Shown: one piece after another, positions 62,716 to 64,000 of the stretch | Layout of the letters: each line of letters opens with the position of its first letter | Numbering within the stretch: the first letter of the stretch is position 1 | Origin: Furfurilactobacillus milii | GTDB lineage: Bacteria; Bacillota; Bacilli; Lactobacillales; Lactobacillaceae | Reading direction: 5' to 3' | Length of the DNA: 64,000 nt | Assembly (NCBI RefSeq): GCF_021654115.1 | Contig: NZ_JAIWJF010000001.1 | Location: 248,001 to 312,000, forward strand | Translations under genes and position numbers: made by a program | Notes under the pieces: model-generated | What the model was told of the DNA's origin: nothing | The model's database searches: none | Seen by the model: the letters and a program-made list of their open reading frames with translations, nothing else

Positions 62716-63489
62716 TTAGGACACCCCCAATACGTCAATGAACGCTTGGGCCTTTTCACCATGTTCTTTGAAACCGGTCATATCGTTGAACAACTGCTGG
62801 AGGGTAGTGTCAGCGCTATTAGATAGGTCGGCAAACGTTCCATGGGCTGCTACCCGGCCATCATGAAGTAATAAGATTTGGTCACTAACAGCCTGGACGA
62901 CATCTAAAATATGAGACGAGTAAAAGATGGTTTTGCCTTGATCCCGAAGTTTACCCAAGATTTCTTCAATAATTAGGACAGTATTGGCGTCGAGCCCATT
63001 TAGTGGTTCATCCCAAAACAGTAAGTCGGGATTGTGTAGCAGACTCGCGATAATCAATACACTCTGCCGCATGCCTTTCGAAAAACTGCTGATGGGTTTA
63101 TTGAAACTATCACCATTGCCCAAAATGGTGAGCAACTGTTGCGCTTTGTAGCGCGCATCCGCCTCCGTTAATCCATAGAGTTGTCCAATAAAACTAAGGT
63201 ATTCGTTGGCGGTGAGCGCTTCGAAAATATCAGCATTTTCGGGTACATAACCGATTCGCTGCATAAGTGCATCACGTTGATCGTACAGCGACTGGCCTAA
63301 AATAGTTATCTCACCGTCGCTAGGTTCCTCTAGGCCAAGAATGATTTTTAAAGTGGTACTCTTACCAGCACCATTTTGACCGATATAGCCGACGATTTGA
63401 CCCGCTGGAATTGCGAATGTCACGTCTTTTAGCACCTGATGATTTTCAAAGTGTTTGGCCACGTGGCTCAACGATAAAATATCTGTCAT
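62716..63489 (-). CDS. ABC transporter ATP-binding protein (EcsA-like)
   Basis: 257 residues from the ATG of MTDILSL, 8 bases after GGAGG. Walker A GYIGQNGAGKSTTLK, signature SSFSKGMRQSVLI (the degenerate form usual in EcsA-type exporters), Walker B LLFWDEPLNGLD and the H-loop SSHILDVVQ are intact. It powers the permease encoded next. Upstream, 63490-63787 contains only promoter-like AT-rich DNA and a parS-like site. Confidence 0.9.
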   Translation of the reverse strand: MTDILSLSHVAKHFENHQVLKDVTFAIPAGQIVGYIGQNGAGKSTTLKIILGLEEPSDGEITILGQSLYDQRDALMQRIGYVPENADIFEALTANEYLSFIGQLYGLTEADARYKAQQLLTILGNGDSFNKPISSFSKGMRQSVLIIASLLHNPDLLFWDEPLNGLDANTVLIIEEILGKLRDQGKTIFYSSHILDVVQAVSDQILLLHDGRVAAHGTFADLSNSADTTLQQLFNDMTGFKEHGEKAQAFIDVLGVS

Positions 63490-63614
63490 GTTAAACGCCT
63501 CCTCAAACATAATTTTTATCTTATTTTATCTTAAGATGACGTTTGAGTGGTAAAAAGCGGATTGGCTGGGCGATAATCTGAGCAGATTGAGTGACTTCAA
63601 TAAGGCAGTAACCA

Positions 63615-63630
63615 CGTTTCACGTGTAACA
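63615..63630. other. parS-like site
   Basis: CGTTTCACGTGTAACA; its complement TGTTACACGTGAAACG is identical to the site at 30628-30643 and has one mismatch to the consensus. Intergenic. Confidence 0.65.
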
Positions 63631-63787
63631 AAATTAATGAAATACAGATTCTCTGAATCAGGTTGCAGGTGCCGTTGGAAATGAACCATAAGGGAGTTTG
63701 TTCGCTAACCGATAAATATGAGATTGAATTTCAGCGAATACAAAATGCCATGTGCTAAAGTCGCCACAAAAAGTGGGGATGATAGAC

Positions 63788-64000
63788 ATGGCATTTTTGT
63801 TTAATTGGGCAGAAGTAGAGCCGGACGAATACGCAATGACAACGACTGATGGCAGTATTGTTGATTTAGGTGAACGAAATTATCTGCGTATCGATGGCAA
63901 TGGGGATGAAGATAGCGTCGAATTTCGTCGTGATGCGGCCAGCATGATAGCACTAGGCGAGTTCTTGTCCGAGGCGCCGAAACATGATATCACGATTGCA
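63788..64000 (+). CDS. GyrI-like domain protein, N-terminal part (cut by window end)
   Basis: 71 codons are visible: MAFLFNWAEVEPDEYAM and NYLRIDGNGDEDSVEFRRDA. The pattern of an N-terminal short helix followed by a strand with IDGNG and an EF-xx-A helix resembles single-domain GyrI-like small-molecule-binding proteins. GGGGATGATAG lies upstream as ribosome site. The end is outside the window, so the assignment is tentative. Confidence 0.5.
   Translation, partial: MAFLFNWAEVEPDEYAMTTTDGSIVDLGERNYLRIDGNGDEDSVEFRRDAASMIALGEFLSEAPKHDITIA

Overview
The window reads as a chromosomal segment of a Lactobacillaceae bacterium (low-GC Gram-positive, probably a heterofermentative group). The reasons are a methionine T-box leader, a PyrR-type pyr leader, CcpA cre boxes, strong AAGGAGG ribosome sites, a type II-A CRISPR-Cas locus with a Cas9 of about 1370 residues, FemABX and Ecs-like proteins, and many small transporter/regulator pairs. 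Six near-perfect parS sites (core CACGTG with TGTT/AACA arms) are spread over it, which suggests the origin-proximal ParB-loading domain.

Layout. 1-1750: end of an MFS exporter, then a Met-type T-box and a MetQ-like lipoprotein. 1846-7770 (minus): a D-lyxose catabolic cluster (lyxose isomerase, sugar porter, mutarotase, xylulokinase) behind a LacI regulator, with two copies of one 16-bp operator and cre boxes. 7962-11358 (minus): an unusual operon of a MarR regulator, two paralogous proteins of unknown function, a small acidic coiled-coil protein and an MFS exporter. 11.4-33.3 kb: redox and stress genes (aldo/keto reductase, extended SDR, sbcDC, AlkC-like DNA glycosylase, methyltransferase, MFS drug pump with PadR regulator, quinone reductase, YhgE-like protein, phosphatase, a secreted agmatine/arginine deiminase-family protein, a MerR regulator facing a flavodoxin-fold quinone reductase). 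Many have a visible dyad operator. 33.4-40.1 kb: pyrB-pyrC-carA-carB behind a PyrR-type attenuator.

40.2-48.5 kb: a complete type II-A CRISPR-Cas locus: cas9, an antisense tracrRNA between cas9 and cas1, then cas1, cas2, csn2 and an array of 25 regular repeats plus a degenerate terminal one. A decayed tail follows, ending in one isolated repeat with its own terminator. Next to it is an AT-rich orphan gene of unknown function (48799-49218). 49.3-64 kb: EamA transporter, orphan bacteriocin-immunity-like protein, iron alcohol dehydrogenase with Rex-like sites, FemX-like enzyme, a GH3 beta-glucosidase coupled to a PTS EIIC whose EIIB domain lacks its cysteine, an XRE regulator, an OppA-like lipoprotein, an OhrR-like regulator, an ABC exporter pair, and the start of a GyrI-like protein cut by the window edge.

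The main candidates for something new are: (a) the isolated crRNA-like unit at the array end, whose guide-like part resembles the leader of the neighbouring orphan gene; (b) that orphan gene itself; (c) the MarR/paralogue-pair/coiled-coil/MFS operon; (d) the EIIB-dead PTS permease paired with a non-phospho beta-glucosidase; and (e) the dense parS cluster.
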